DNA of 64,000 bases from Knoxdaviesia capensis (lineage: Eukaryota > Ascomycota > Sordariomycetes > Microascales > Gondwanamycetaceae), in contig LNGK01000004.1 in the NCBI GenBank assembly GCA_001510575.1, forward strand, positions 2,285,500-2,349,499, read 5' to 3'. The notes under the pieces are model-generated. The model was not told the origin of the DNA, searched no databases, and saw nothing but the letters and a program-made list of their open reading frames with translations. Both the position numbers and the translations under genes were made by a program. How positions within the stretch are numbered: position 1 is the stretch's first letter; the number at the start of each line of letters is the position of its first letter. Below, piece after piece: positions 44,305 to 57,565 of this stretch.

Positions 44305-46800
44305 CTACACAGAAACCGAGGGCGTAGAGAGGAGAGGATCTGTTGGCTGTCGGGGGGCAGCTGCAGCAGCCGCCGCCGCCGCCGCCGAAGTTGCAGCGCC
44401 TTCGTCACCCTTTTTCGCCCACCGCTGAAGGACCAATGCAAAGTTATTACTGCCCACAACCACACACCACTGCCCATCGGGACTCCATCCAACCTGGCGC
44501 CCGACAAAGTTCGACGTGCCGAACGACTCGACCTTGTGCGCCCGCAGCGCGCGGTGCGGATCCGCCATGTTGTACTTGGCCTCCCACGCCTGCACGCTGT
44601 CGGGCTTGTACTCCACCGACAGAGCCCTGAGGCGGTCCTCGTCCAGTGTTGGCGAGAGCGCCGGCCTGGCAGATGGCATGGGGTCGGCGGTGCCGCCCTG
44701 GAGCTGCAGCTGGAGCTGCACGGCCTCGTCGACGTCTCTGTCCGCGCTGCCACGGGTTTCCGCAGAGGCTGCGGAGGTGGGGTTTGCACTCGTGCGGTCA
44801 GCCGGCCCCTGGGCCCCGCTAGCCGCCGACGGTCTGGACGGCGGCTCGGCCCGGGTCCGGCTGATGGCAAGCCACGACGGCCGCGGGATGGCCGCCGTAG
44901 GCGACCGGTCGTCGCTCGTCGTCGCCGCCTGCGACATATGCTCCGCGACAAACTCGTGGTACGAGACCAGGCGCTGGAAGTCCCAGAACATGACCTTGCC
45001 GGTGGCATTGCAGAAAGCAAGCACGTGGTGCTGGCCAGGCACATGGTGCAAGCGGAAGCGCATGAAGAACTGCACGCCGCACCCCGGCGTGGAGAACTGC
45101 ATCAGCCGCGTCCAGAGCAGCGGGCCGGCACCCGCAAGTGCTGGCGATGGGGCGAAGGCGGAGCGGGTGAGCTTGCTGGGGTCGAGTATGGTCGGGGCCG
45201 AGTCTGGGCTCGGCGGGGGGTCGGAGGACGAAAAGCCCTCGATTCGCCAGAGGACGATGACTTCATCGTGGCAGGCGCGGGAGAGGACGAGGTCGCCGTA
45301 GAATGCCACGCTGGAAAGCGTGTATGTTAGTGAGACGCTGCGCTTTGTGGACGCTGGCTGAAGAGGGACGGAGGGACTGTACCAATCTACCAGAGCACTG
45401 TGGACTTCCGACGTTGAGAAGTGCGGGAAGTGAAGGTCAACGGGTTGGTCTACTGGTGTCGTTGGGATCTCTGGGAGAGTCCACTACAGGAAATACTATG
45501 TCAGTGCTGGGCCAGAAACAGTTGAAGTTCCAATCGAAGTCCAGATAGTTCACATACAAGATTAATGACTTGATCGTGTCCTGCAGAAAGCGCGTAGCGA
45601 CCGGACTCATGGAATGCCTTGATAGACAATCAGTCCGCAGTTAGCCAAAGAGAAGCTCATCTTTGCTCCCTGAGCACATCCGGGAAACGTACCACACTTA
45701 GAAGGCCGGCCGTGTGGCCTTCTCCGCCCAGAATACATATACATGGCCGTTTCGCGTGGATGGGATCCAGACTCCAGATCCGAACTGTGGCATCGTCCGA
45801 AGCTGAAGCTACTATCGAAGGGTTTGTGGGGAGGGTAGCAAGGTCGTTGATTTCCTAGATTCAAGAGTTAGAGAGCAGGACGGTCTCACGCCCAACTGCG
45901 AGGACAAGACAGAGAGACAGAGCGGAAGAGAAGAGAGCCTTACACCGCCATGCCCTACAAGACACTGAACCAGGTGGGGGATAATCAACCCCGGAGAATT
46001 AGCAAAACAGTACGTACGCCAAGGAGGGAGAGTCAAGGAGGATGCAGCGACCAACATTCAACAGCTGTCCTTCCGGACTGTACACCTTGACCTTGGCGTC
46101 TTTGCCGGCCACGCAAATACTGGGCCGGCCATCGGCATCTTTGGTCCACGTACAGCAGCAGTTCAGCGCGGCTTCCTATATACAGGGTGTGAGTAAAAGG
46201 GTAAAACGGATTGAGTGCACGTGTGCGTTAGAAACACTGGCATGGTCCACGTACATCGTCGTCTCGGATCAGGTTGATGATCTCACATGGAGAATCCGCG
46301 GCAGTGTTCAGCCTGCAAATTATGATCTAGAATACAGGAATTAGGATACCGAGCCGACGTACGAGAAGAGGAGAGCCAGATAGTCAGCCAGGATACTCAC
46401 ATGTTTCTTGCTGATGGCTACAAACACCGGAGGGGCGTCCAATGGTTGGAACGGGCAGAACTTGACGTCGAAGAATTCTATATCGTGACACACGGTCAGA
46501 ATGGCACATTTCGTAGGGAGCTATACCCAGTACTGATGCATCAGCGGTTAAACATGCCTGCGATGTTGTCATCATAGGAGAGATACCGCACATCGGTCTG
46601 AATGGGATGATAGCCAGAGTTAGTAGTTGCTCTGTAGGCGAGATACACAATATTGCCTTGCTACAGACCTCAAGACCAAACGAAGTCCTCAACTTCGGCA
46701 GCTCAAACGCGCCCGTGCCATCTTCGGAAGACGGAAGGACCCCACCCCGCTGGCCCCGGGCCCCGGAGGGGCCGCCGCGGGAAGATCTAGATGGCGGCAT
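44305..46800 (-). CDS. EED/ESC-type WD40 repeat protein
   Basis: Ten exons on the minus strand encode 594 residues: 46800-46669, 46597-46558, 46477-46401, 46326-46255, 46175-46052, 45954-45944, 45854-45693, 45617-45558, 45483-45383, 45310-44305. WD motifs appear in order: EFFDVKFCPFQPLDAPPVFV, ICVAGKDAKVKVY, the GHGGEINDLATLP repeat, SASDDATVRIWSLDP, GGEGHTAGLLSV, FHESGRYALSAGHDQVINLW, and DLVLSRACHDEVIVLWRIEG. The last blade follows a long low-complexity insert (GWSPDGQWCVVVGSNNFALV). This order and spacing match EED/extra sex combs, the PRC2 subunit that reads H3K27me3. Exon 6 is an 11-nt microexon supplying the GHGG core. Intron 2 starts with GC. The C-terminal Ala run comes from a GCC repeat. 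Lineage-specific function may differ. Confidence 0.82.
45944..45954 (-). other. 11-nt microexon of the WD40 gene
   Basis: The minus-strand exon GGCATGGCGGT lies between TTGTAG and GTAAGG. Joined to the phase-1 end of exon 5 (position 46052) and the start of exon 7 (45854), it restores GHGG before EINDLATLP, the expected Gly-His core of a WD repeat. Skipping it gives either a frameshift or loss of that core. Confidence 0.75.
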
Positions 46801-49800
46801 CGGCGCGTCCCGGGGACCGGCACACGTGACACAGACGGACAGGGAGAACGACGGAAAATAGGCCAGACAATCAGGGACCCGACTGGTAAAATTAAAAAAA
46901 GATCAAGATGTACACAGCAGTGAATAGAAAAGTTTGTGGATGGATGATTTTTGAATAGGCCGAAAGAACAGCATCGTGATAAATGTTGATGTTCGCGTTT
47001 GTTGGTGTGTGTGGAATTTTGGCGTCAATGAATCCCGGATTTAGGGTTACGGGCTCCTAGGGTTACACCTTACATACACCAACACCGGATACTGACCCTG
47101 TCTGGACCGGCTGCCTGAACTCTGAACACTAGACGGCTTTGTACAGTAGTTTCGGATCAGCTAGTTCTGGATTCCCGAATACCCGTTGACAAGGCACCGA
47201 AACAGATACCGAAAAGGGAACGCTAACATGCTGAAGAAGGGACGGGAGAGACGAGCGCCACAGCCACGAAAAGCCAGTAAAGCTCCTGTTGATTTACTCT
47301 ACAGTATTTCCCAAGGTGAAGAGGCAGGCAAGGGCAACTGGAATACGGGCTCCGCGAGAGCAATAAAAAGAAATAGGCAAGAAACGAAAGAAAAAGAAAC
47401 GGCGTTCCTGACCCCCGAACAGCTTTGAGCCGTTGAAGCTCGGGCAACTTTCCTCCTTTCGGTATACACGATGCCGCAACGTGGGGTGATTCTGAGATAG
47501 TTGCCTCCCCAGGGGCTTTTGTCTCTCAGAGACAGAGCCGCGTAGAACATTCGAGTTCACATCATGGCCTCATTCGACCGGTGGAAGCCGGCTCTTCGTA
47601 TCGGGCTGGTGTCTCTGCCCTACTCTGGACTAGCACTGTGAGGTGATTCCAGTCGCGGTGAACGTTGTACTCCCGTCAAAACTGTATCAAGGAAACATTG
47701 TGTTTCTGTTGAGCCTCCTTGTCCCGCCGTGGAAGAGGTACGTACAGCTGCGTAGGACCCGCTTGCTATGTGAGAGTGCCATGGCCGGACCAGAAGCCAG
47801 CCCGCACCCGCTTCTCGAGCCTTGGGCTTTCAAGCCATTCGGGTACATGCGCCACCTCAGGATGAACTGCAGACCTCACTTTCAGGGTCTGTCACATACG
47901 ATGAGGCACTGCTGGAGAGAGAATGCATAGCTGTCAAGGTATTGCGGACCGTTTGATGGGTTGACTCTGAACACAAGAAGAAGAACCGACTTGTAGTCAC
48001 TGGTGGAAGAGAACGAGGCAAAGGGAAAGGGAAAGGGAGAGTGAGCACAGAAAAGGTCCCAGTGCATCCACTGCCCCTAGCAGAGCACAAAAAAGATGAT
48101 ACATCACCATTTTGGCGAGGTGTTTTTGACAGGGACTAGGTATCGACAGAAACGAACCACATGAGAAAGGTGTGTTATTCCTTTTGGTTGGCTGGCCCAG
48201 TGTACGACGGATTTGGTGCCGGGGTGGCGTTTCCTTTTTTCTTTTCTTTTCTTTTATCGAAGTTTTTTTTAAGGGAAATCCTCTGTTCGTTTCTTTCCTT
48301 TTCTCGGGCTTTCTGTCGGCAAAGTCCCCTTGAGCTCCGGCTGCAGGTTGCATGCATGTATGTTTTCTTTTTCTGGGAACTTGTGACTTGCTGTGTCCGC
48401 CCGCTTGCTTGCTCCAGATGCCCCTAAAAACAAACACAAGAACAGCAAAGAAGGGCATGAATTACTGTCTAGCCACGGGAGTATCCTTCAGCTCGAGAGC
48501 AAACAGAAGTTGAGGGCTGTACCAGCTGTCCGGCCTGACCGAAGTCTCTAACGAGGGCCTAGCCCTATTCCTCGACACCAGAGCGGATTCCTTCCAACAA
48601 TGTGTAGGTTATGCCCAGCTCCCGTCTCCCGCCCTTCCATCCCTCACTCCCTTAGCATCTGCGTTCCCCTGTTTCTGCCCTCATCCATACCGGTGCTGCA
48701 ACCTCGCCGCTTCTCGCACGCACACCTCACACCGGACTCATGAGACTTATATCCGCCCAGACCGGATATACTGTGCTGCACAAAGTTAGCTAGCCGCAGC
48801 TGAACCCTACACTGGCTTCCTGAGAGAACACATCTGATGGTGGATGTGGCATGCCATGAACGTACGAGTTCGGCCTCTCTCTCTCTCTCTCTCTCTCACT
48901 CACATGTCTCCATACTCACTAGACTATCATGCAACAACAGAGAGCCATACCTCTACGATAGATGCGATAATGGCTTAGCTCGAACCATTCGAATGGGCTC
49001 TAACCTCTTTCTTCGGCTTTTTGTCCGTCTTCCTGCAAGTGTGCCGATCATTAAACCACCTGCATATCCCCTCGCATGATAAAAAGGAAGCAAAAAAAGA
49101 AAAGAAGAAGAAAAAAAAGCAATCACAGCTTTCCCCGTCAACTCTGCTTTTCTCGTTGTGCGTTGTGATTTAGTCGGTCCTATTCAGCACTTTCCTACCA
49201 CCTACAGTACACATGCCAGCTAGAAGTGAAATCTTTCCACTGCCCCTTTATATGAAGCAGGTGAAACCCAGACAAAAAAAAAAGAATCTCTAATAGATCC
49301 CTCTCTCGCTGGACGGTTCCGAAGTCCCACCGAATAGCAATGGGTTGGGTAGCCTGGCAAACACCGCACTAAAGATAAGGTGCTGAAATCAGCTATCCGG
49401 CATGAGGTTAGTCCTGTGCTGCGCTATGAGTTGTACCCCGTCGTGCAGATGGGAGGTGCAGGACACCAGTGCGGAAAGGAGAGGCTGTTTCGCTGATCAC
49501 TCGTTTGTTTGCCACTTCCGGACCGTGCCAAGTTTTTCCCTGTCACTGGCTGGCGGCCTTCATGCGGTTGCAAATCCTAGCCGGGATCACCGACAGCAGA
49601 GGCGTTGGCAAGATAAACAGCCGTGAGAACACCCAGAGCATCACAGGCCATCACATAGGAAGGATACGGAGTACTGTACCTCGCAGGTTGGCACCGGAAC
49701 AGACACCTCCCCACCCATCGTTACGCGCCTCAAGAGACATGTTTCTGCACAGGAGGAGGCAAATCCCACCTCTACGCGCCTCTGTGGTTTAGGGTATGAG

Positions 49801-52800
49801 TGTAAGAGCACAATTTGCAGAAGTACCACATCCAGGATAAGTACATCCACAGCCGAATGCTCAACTGCCTGTACCCCGTGACCCCTATCACCGAAACAGC
49901 ACAACTCACTCTGAGTGTGTTCCCCAAAGTGATACCTACAGTTTACCTTCTCTAAGCTCCGCTCACGTTGTGCCACCATGAGAATCATGATTAGGATCAG
50001 CCTGACATGGATGGACGGTCGAGAGAAAGCAAGACACAGAAGCCTACCAAACCCACCACAACAGGACCGACACGAGCATATCCAGTCGAGACATTCCCAG
50101 GATTGGATGAGAGAGCAGACCCCAAGAAGATGATCTCTCCAAGGACTTGGTTATAAATGCGACCCGAATTTGCTGATAGTCTGCCCAGCGGATCTCCCTG
50201 CACTCGTTACGGTACTATTCTGTCACTTTCGGACCATGTCGACTGTATTTATTCTCCGGGGGTTGCATGCCAGGGTTGACTCGTATGGTTGTGTCTAGAA
50301 CCAACCCACCGTTCGGGCGATCCTACTCTACGTCCTCAAGAGAGTCTGTGGCAACCCCCTATCCCTGCCCTTTACTGGATTGGTGACGACTCTTTTCCCC
50401 GCTGTCGTCCGGGCCGAGCGACTATACACTTTCTGCCTGCTCGTTGTGCTGCTGGCCTGCTTCCCCGGCCTCCTCCACCTCGTTGTCCAAGCTCACCCAC
50501 TCCAAGACAGCCCACACCAAAGGAATGGGCGTGTGTAAGCAAAATATATTAGTTCTCGTTGCACGAGCCAGGCGAGAGTGCACTAGCTCTGATTGGAGAT
50601 AAACTGGCGGGAAAGCGAGACATAGAGGGACAAACTACAGCGAGCTCTTCGCTCAGAACATGGGGCACATGCCCGAGGGCGAAAGAGAGAGAGAGGGGTG
50701 CGTATGTGTGTGTGTCTTACCTAGCGATGTACTAAAAAAGACATGTGTAGCACGAGGACCATAGACAGTGTGTGAAGTCTGTGGCATTGTAACCAGTGCT
50801 TTTTTCCATCCACGTCCTCCGTCTTTTGCTGTTTCTTCCCTTCCCTGTGAATGCCCTTCTTAACCAGTCCAGTCTCTTCAGCCTGTGTCTTTTCTTGTTT
50901 CTGTCGCTTTTCTCGTTTCTTTTCCTGCTCCGTCTTTCCCGGTAGGGATGAGCGAGGTGTAAGACTTGTCAAGGAAATCACACCAGAAAAAAAGCCACCC
51001 CTCTATAGCCTGCGAAAAAAGCCACCTGAACCCACAAAGACATGCCCGCATATGGCCATAGAGACACAGTATGGACAGCTGAAAACGGGAGACAAGAAAA
51101 CGACTTGCCAAAGGGTGAGAAAGAAGCATAGGGAGGGTGGCGAAGAGGTGTCAGAAGGCAAAATGTAGGTGTGATGCTTGGGCTTGGTCCATGGGCCTGC
51201 TGTGAAACCACAGCCGTGGTTTGTACGATCTAGTCTGAAAGCCTGGCTGTGTGAGCCAGAACCCCCAAACCTTTGGGCCTACGTACGCGTTGGGGTTGTG
51301 GCATACGGGAATCGTCTATGGCTGGGGATAATACGATTCCCCTAAGATTCATGCGTGAAATACGCTTCTTTCACATGCAATCAAACCATAAACAAGCCCG
51401 AGTAGACACATAGACACGGGAAGTTGATCTTAAACACGTCTCGTTTACACTTTCCGTCTTCTAAGGGGGGACCTGCTGTACCTAGATTATGGGGGCGGAA
51501 TAGAGGAGATCTTTTATTTTTCTGTTTGCTTACACGCATCAACTTTCGTTTCTGGCGTCACATCACCTGTGAACCATTCAGCGGAAGCTAATTGGCATTT
51601 AGGCCGGCGCGGCCCGGGCTCTGGGTTGGCGGTTGGCGGCGAGGTTGAGAGCAAGGAACAAGGATTGCGTTCCCAGCGATCAACGCCAAGGGTGAACTTC
51701 AGGGACCACACTTCCTTGTCTATGTTGCGTCGTCGACTATAAAACAATTATATTTTTCGGCAGGCCTCGAGAGTATCATACGGTACTCTGTGCAACAAAC
51801 ATATCGTGACCAGGACAGGCCGAAGACAAAATGAGGAGAGCGTTTGTGACCAGGAGTACACCTTCACCAACCACAGGAAAACCCGTATTCAATGTCTCTT
51901 TCTAATCAACTGTACCCGAGTCCCTTCTGTACTGCACAGCACCAAGCTCCTGCTTGTTTGCAAGTGCCGACAGCATAAGACGAGCCCCGTTTTGACGCGG
52001 TGTGAGACGACATTAGCAACCAAGCAAGGATGAAGGGTCGAGAACTAGCCAGCCAAGTTACTGGATTTCAGTATTTTCTTGCTTTTTTCTTTTCGGTACT
52101 GGGGGACGTTGCATCCCATTGTCAGTCCCACCATGCCACCAAGTGCATACGAGTCCATTGTGGGACTTCCTCCAATGAACGGAGGAGAGAAAAAGCAAAG
52201 AAGTCACAGCCGAGAGACAGTGGGTAGCAACAGGGGGGAACGATGTGGGCGTGGATGATCATCGCTTTATCCCAGCTAGCTGTATGCAATAGGGACGGGA
52301 TAGATAACAAGAAGCAACGTTCTCAGAGAAGCAGTTCATGCATGGCTTGCAAAGAGCTGCACATATGCCCTCTGCTGCAGTCGAGAGACTCAGCCCTGTC
52401 CTCAGGCCGACACCAAGAGTCTGTGAAGTTGGTGCTAGCACGTCGGAGTCACAATTCCTTTATCTCTCCCTCCCGCCGGAGGACGCTTGTTGGGGGTAGA
52501 AGAAGTGCAGAGATATGCACCGTCGAGGAGGGGTTGCCGATCATTTCCGGAATGAGAAAATGGTTCAACACCACTGGCCGATCACTACCAAGAAAAAGAC
52601 TATGGTCCGTTTGAGACACCGGGGGGTCGACAGCACACTTTTCCCCTATTAGAAATACGGCTTTACTCCGTCGAGTTGCCCTTATATTTCTCGTGTGTTG
52701 TTCCTTTTGCTGCCGTTTTTATAGTGGGTACAGCTCCTTCCTAAGCTGGAAGAGGCGCCATCCGGCGCTAAAAAGCCTGCCATCCAACAAAGCCGGTTCT

Positions 52801-55578
52801 GTGGGCCAGAAAACGGTCAGTAACTCGTTCTAGGCTAGCCTTAGCGCGGCTTCGACAAACTGTTAGTGGTCTAAATTTAGCGCCCTTTGCGTCTGCGCGG
52901 GTTTGGTCGCGGAAGGTGCTGAGTGGGCAAAAGAAACCATAAAGCAACCTCACCTGCCGTTGCGAAGCTGTGATAGTGCATGAAAAATGAAATAAAATAA
53001 CATAAAGTTCTGCTCTTAGTGAGGATGTTTGTGAGCTGTCACGTCTTATCTCTTGCACACCCCATCAATCCAGACCATGCGGGATGGATGATCCACGACT
53101 TCGGCCACACGGCGGACCGTTCAATCACAAAAGATAAGTGCGAGACCCCCAACAGTGATATCGCGTGAACAGCCCTCGCTCCCTTCTCGGTGTTCCCAGT
53201 GTTGTGAATGGGCTCGCCTTTGCCGTCATAGATAGCTATTTTGGCCTTCTCTGGACATCTCCTGATATCACATTCCAAATTCTCTGTGCTTCGAAGACGC
53301 ACTACCTAGGACTCATGTATCCAATATTTTTTTTTTTAAGCCCTTGAGCCAGCCACATTTACGAGGACCACCGAAAGCCCCACCACTGTGACCTTTACTC
53401 TCACTCACCCTCAAGACCTGGTACTGGGCCATCCCGCTCCCGCTCCCTGACCTTGACCCCTGCCGGCACTGCAACTCCCGGTCCCCTGTCCTATATGGTA
53501 AGGACCCTCTCTTCCTTTGTCTATTATTCACAGGGCCTAAACTAGCTCCAGGGCACGTACATAAGACCAAGCTACGAACCTGTAAGCTTTCTTTCATTGA
53601 GCTATCATTGTTGTCTTACTCTCTTGCTTGTCCCTCACCAGACAGACCTTCGTGGGTAGTCTATCATTTCCCTCGTTTCACGCCAGCGGCACTCCCGATA
53701 GTATCTTACTTGCTTCTCCCACACCGTCTGTGCCAGCTCTAATGTGGGCTATGTCCAACATATTGTACAGTACTCTCCGCGGCCCGCTGCCTCTAGCCAG
53801 GTTCCCCTCCACCATTCCCTACCTTCCCACTCATATCCAGAATCGAGTAAGAGTGGCTGACCAGCGCTCAACACTCTGATTTCACAATCCAGACCTGATA
53901 TAGCTCCTCCACGAACCGTTTCTCTGGCATCTGTCTTCTTTTTTGGTCTCAAAGATACAAGCTCTTCGTTATATGCACACCCCCTTCACTCGGTAACCCG
54001 GCTTCTGGCTTCTGGTCCCTTGCGCATTTCCGAGATTTTACAGCCCTCCCATCATCGCTCTATTGGCAAATTATCTCGCTCAAGTATCAAGCCCATGTTC
54101 TAGGTGCAAACTCGTTCTCTCCTCCGTTGGATAAATGCTCTCAGCTGTAACTCAATCTGGCTTATGCACCCCCACCCACTGGCCTTTCAGCTGCCCTTGA
54201 TGTCACAGTGGTCTCGCCCAGTCACAGTCTGAAATTCGGAGCCGTCCAGAGCTAAGATCGGACCCTGCTTGAGATATATATCCTTGATACCATACCCATC
54301 ATCCGCTTTTATAAGTGCCTTTTCGTTGACTGCTTTATTCCTCTCGATCACACATTGCCAACTCTGTTTTTCCATTCACTGAGCCGTTCTCTGGAGATCG
54401 CAGCGCGTGTCTTTGGTCATCCCCACTTTCAGTCTGATTCCCGTTTCCTAACCAGACACTCTCTCTGTGAATCAGCATCTCTTATCCTCTGATCATTCCT
54501 CTGACCGCTCCCTCCATCTGTGTAACGATTTACCGCTTCTATTTGTCCCTACCCGAACACCCTTTTTTTGCTTGCCTGGTTCCAGACCATGGACCCCCAT
54601 CTCTGCCGTCTGTAGTAGCCCACGAACCCGACCAACGGCCTCGAACCCCCCTCGCCAAGAAGCTTCGAACTGCTTGCTTATTATTCTCTTTTCCGTTCAT
54701 TCGTTCATTGATTCCACTTGGCTCGCTATTGATACACCCTCCTCTTCTGCCGTTTACCTTGATTTGGGAACACGACGTATCCCCTGTGTCTCTATCCCGG
54801 CGTTTTTGCACCGTCTCTCCTCTCCGCCTCTGCTTCCCTCTTCTCTTGTCGTGTCGTTTGCCTTCTTTATTTCTTACCTTTCTCACTTGGGGTATGATAT
54901 TAAACGTCTGTTCTCTCTGTCAATCAGCCGCTCTCTACTCTGTGCATGTCTTGACGACACGACCGGATCTCTGTGACACCTGCTCTCCACCTTCACTCTA
55001 CCGAATCCCCTTGTTTATGCATCCCTTGTTGCCACAGCCTATCCTTCCACTCTATGATTCATCTTCTCCGCTTTGGAGTTCCGGGATCTTCACTGCTATC
55101 AGCACTTGACTTCCCCGAAAAGACTACCCACCCAGCCGTCAAGACCACTCATCCCCCTTTGCCAGGCATATATTCTTGAACATACCGATATATATAGAGC
55201 CTAACACACCCTCTTCCCATCATGAACTTCCTTTCCCTCTCGCTCTGCTCTCCTCTTTGCTCTGAGCTGTCTCTTCCCATCGTTTGAGTTTCGTTAATTG
55301 CCCCTACATACTTGATATCCTTCCCCACTTCATACTGTCTTTACCGTGTTACCTGCGATCGTCTACCCAACAGCACCTCCGCCCAACACATGCTCTTATC
55401 ACACGTCGCTAACAGTTCCTTCAGGCCTCAACCAAGACCCCATGGCGAAACGTACACACGGTGTGACGACCTCTTTCTGAGGAGACGAATGGTTGAAAGA
55501 AGAAAAGCCTAAAGGATACTTCATAAAAGTTCATCGGGTCTTGCGTTTGTACGGGAGGCAACTATCTCGTCCGTCAAC
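46801..55578. other. 8.8-kb gene-poor region upstream of the PAS-domain gene
   Basis: No frame in this stretch shows a domain, codon pattern or splice structure I can defend. It contains a (CT)n tract at about 48875-48898, scattered TAGGGTT motifs (47039-47062, 48803, 49790), purine-rich patches at 46850-46930 and 47340-47400, and a strongly pyrimidine-rich segment at 53380-55450. That last segment probably includes the promoter and a long 5' leader of the PAS gene. Long noncoding transcripts are possible but cannot be seen from sequence. Confidence 0.5.
48875..48898. repeat. (CT)n microsatellite
   Basis: An uninterrupted dinucleotide CT tract of about 24 bp lies in the gene-poor region. It is a simple sequence repeat with no evident function. 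Confidence 0.9.
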
Positions 55579-57565
55579 ATGGAGCACACATTCATCACAA
55601 TCCATAGTGAGCCACTGTCTTCCACTCGATCAGATATACTTTCTCAGATTACTGACCAGGAGATCCGTCCACACCTGAACAGATCTTACCCCAGAAGCAA
55701 ATATCCTATTTGCCTCCGAGTCAATTGTTGATATTCTCGGATTCCACCCGTCGGAGGTTCGAGGCAAATCATGCTTCGAATACTTCCACCCCGACGAAAT
55801 CGCAGCAGCGCGCAAGATCCATAGCCGCGGTGTCAGGCTGGACAAAGCCGCCGTTCTCAACTATGCCCGCATCTTGACTCGGGATGGCCAGTGGCTTAGT
55901 TGCGAGTGCTGCTTCACCATTGTGCATGACGTTATAGTTGCATCTACCAGCATATACCAACGGACAGAAAAGAGCGAACGTATGTCAAACCCATAGCTTC
56001 ATCTACCAAGCTCAACCCCATTGCATATATCTGACAACAAAATCTACACATGTCTCTTTCTAGGGCGTGCGTTTGAAGCTCCCCAGATCCGCCGACTCTT
56101 CGCCAGCTCTCCCCACGACCCCCGCGTCAGCATGCTCGAGCACTTCTCCCCCAAATTCAAGATGATCGCCACAGAGCGCGAGCCACGCGCAGCGCTGATT
56201 CTCAACCGCTTCACCCGCACACTCACAGTGATGTTCGCCACGAATTCGGTGTCCGCTATCCTGGGCGTCGAGCCCCACGAGATCAAGGATAAAAGCTTCT
56301 ACGAGTGCATCCAGGAGAGTTGTCTCTCCGAGGCGATCAAGCGCCTCGAGAGCGCGAAGGCCAACGACTCGATTGCCTATCTGCGCTTCCGGTACCGAGA
56401 TCCACGGCGAGACGAGGATTTCGGGCTTGACCGACCCGATGACGGGAGTGACGACGGGGAATCTGACGGGTCTCCGGATCCAGTCGACAACATGATGGAT
56501 ATTGACGGCTCCGATGCCGATGCTGTTACTAGTGGACCCGGGACGCCGCTCATCCGGCGAGATTCTGCGGACCAGGGCTATGTTGTATCGAGAGCCGCGA
56601 GCACTCGGCGTGGCAGCAGGACCGACACTAACGCCGAAGACCACATGTCCGGTTGTGAACTGGAAGCCGTGGTGTCCTGTACATCGGATGGCTTGATAGT
56701 GATCATCCGGAAGGCCCGCCCGCCAATCCCGTCCGCCAACCCGCCGATGATTCCATTTGACTGTGAGAACGGACTAGTTGCCACTACATGGGGACAACAG
56801 CGCACCCCTCATTCATACGATGCCACAGGCCCGTTCCAGCCACCGATCCTGACGCAGCGTATGGGGCTCCCAGCAGGCGTCAAGGAATCCGGTTGTGCGC
56901 CGCTGGATCAGTTGATGCGGTCGATTCAAGATGTGGCAGTGTTTGCCTGGGCGTTAGCCGGAGCCAACGGAGACGGCTCGGGCCATGACCACCGGGACTA
57001 CGAGGATATGCTCCGGTCAGGCTCGGGGCGGGGCCGGCACGCCCGGCCGGCCATCACCGACTCGTCCTTCCACTCCCGACGACACAAGGACAATACTCGC
57101 CACGGCACACGCGAGCGGGACCCCTTACTCCGAGATTCCATGTCGGATGTTCAGCTCGCCAACTCGTCTTTCGAGCGCCGGTTCGTCGAGGTGCAGAACG
57201 CCGAGCTGCGCGAGATCGACATGCGGTCCCGCGACCCCCGCCGGAACATCCCCAGCTCCCACCGGGGCATGGACGACCCGGCTGATGTGTACAGCCAGTC
57301 ATCGTCCAGTTCCAGCTCCTTTTCGCACTACCGGTATGGCAGTGACATGCACGGCTCCCCCAGTGGTGGGGAGTCCTCGTCGGCCCACCCCGCATATGGC
57401 GGTCTTGACACGTCCGAAGACCTGGCCGGGGAGTCCGAGTCCACACTTAGAGAACCATCTGCCTCCAGAGGCTACCACCCCAACCCGGCGCTTCACTATA
57501 ACCCACCGGTCCACACGTCCCGAGCCGGCCGTGGCAACGACGCTCGTATGGACCGGAAGCAATAG
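55579..57565 (+). CDS. Fungal two-PAS-domain protein
   Basis: Three exons (55579-55606, 55683-55979, 56064-57565) encode 608 residues. The 28-nt first exon gives MEHTFITIH; the splice completes NLTPEANILFASESIVDILG. PAS 1 covers roughly residues 1-108 (FHPSEVRGKSCFEYFHPDEI; LTRDGQWLSCECCFTIVHD). PAS 2 starts near 120 (REPRAALILNRFTRTLTVMF; SVSAILGVEPHEIKDKSFYE). It is interrupted by an acidic insert (DDGSDDGESDGSPDP) before its last strand (CELEAVVSCTSDGLIVIIRK). The C-terminal half is disordered, rich in Ser, Asp and Arg. No DNA-binding domain, kinase or LOV photocysteine (NCRFLQ) is seen, so it is a sensor or adaptor, not a blue-light receptor. A very long pyrimidine-rich upstream region suggests complex regulation, typical of developmental regulators; that is inference. 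Confidence 0.88.

Noticed and set aside
54467..55109. Ser/Leu-rich frames of 169 and 188 codons before the PAS gene
   Set aside because: They reflect pyrimidine-rich leader sequence, not codon usage of a gene; no homologous motif and two overlapping frames look equally good.
55579..57565. PAS protein as a White-collar/LOV photoreceptor
   Set aside because: No flavin-binding cysteine motif and no GATA zinc finger are visible, so a photoreceptor call is not supported.
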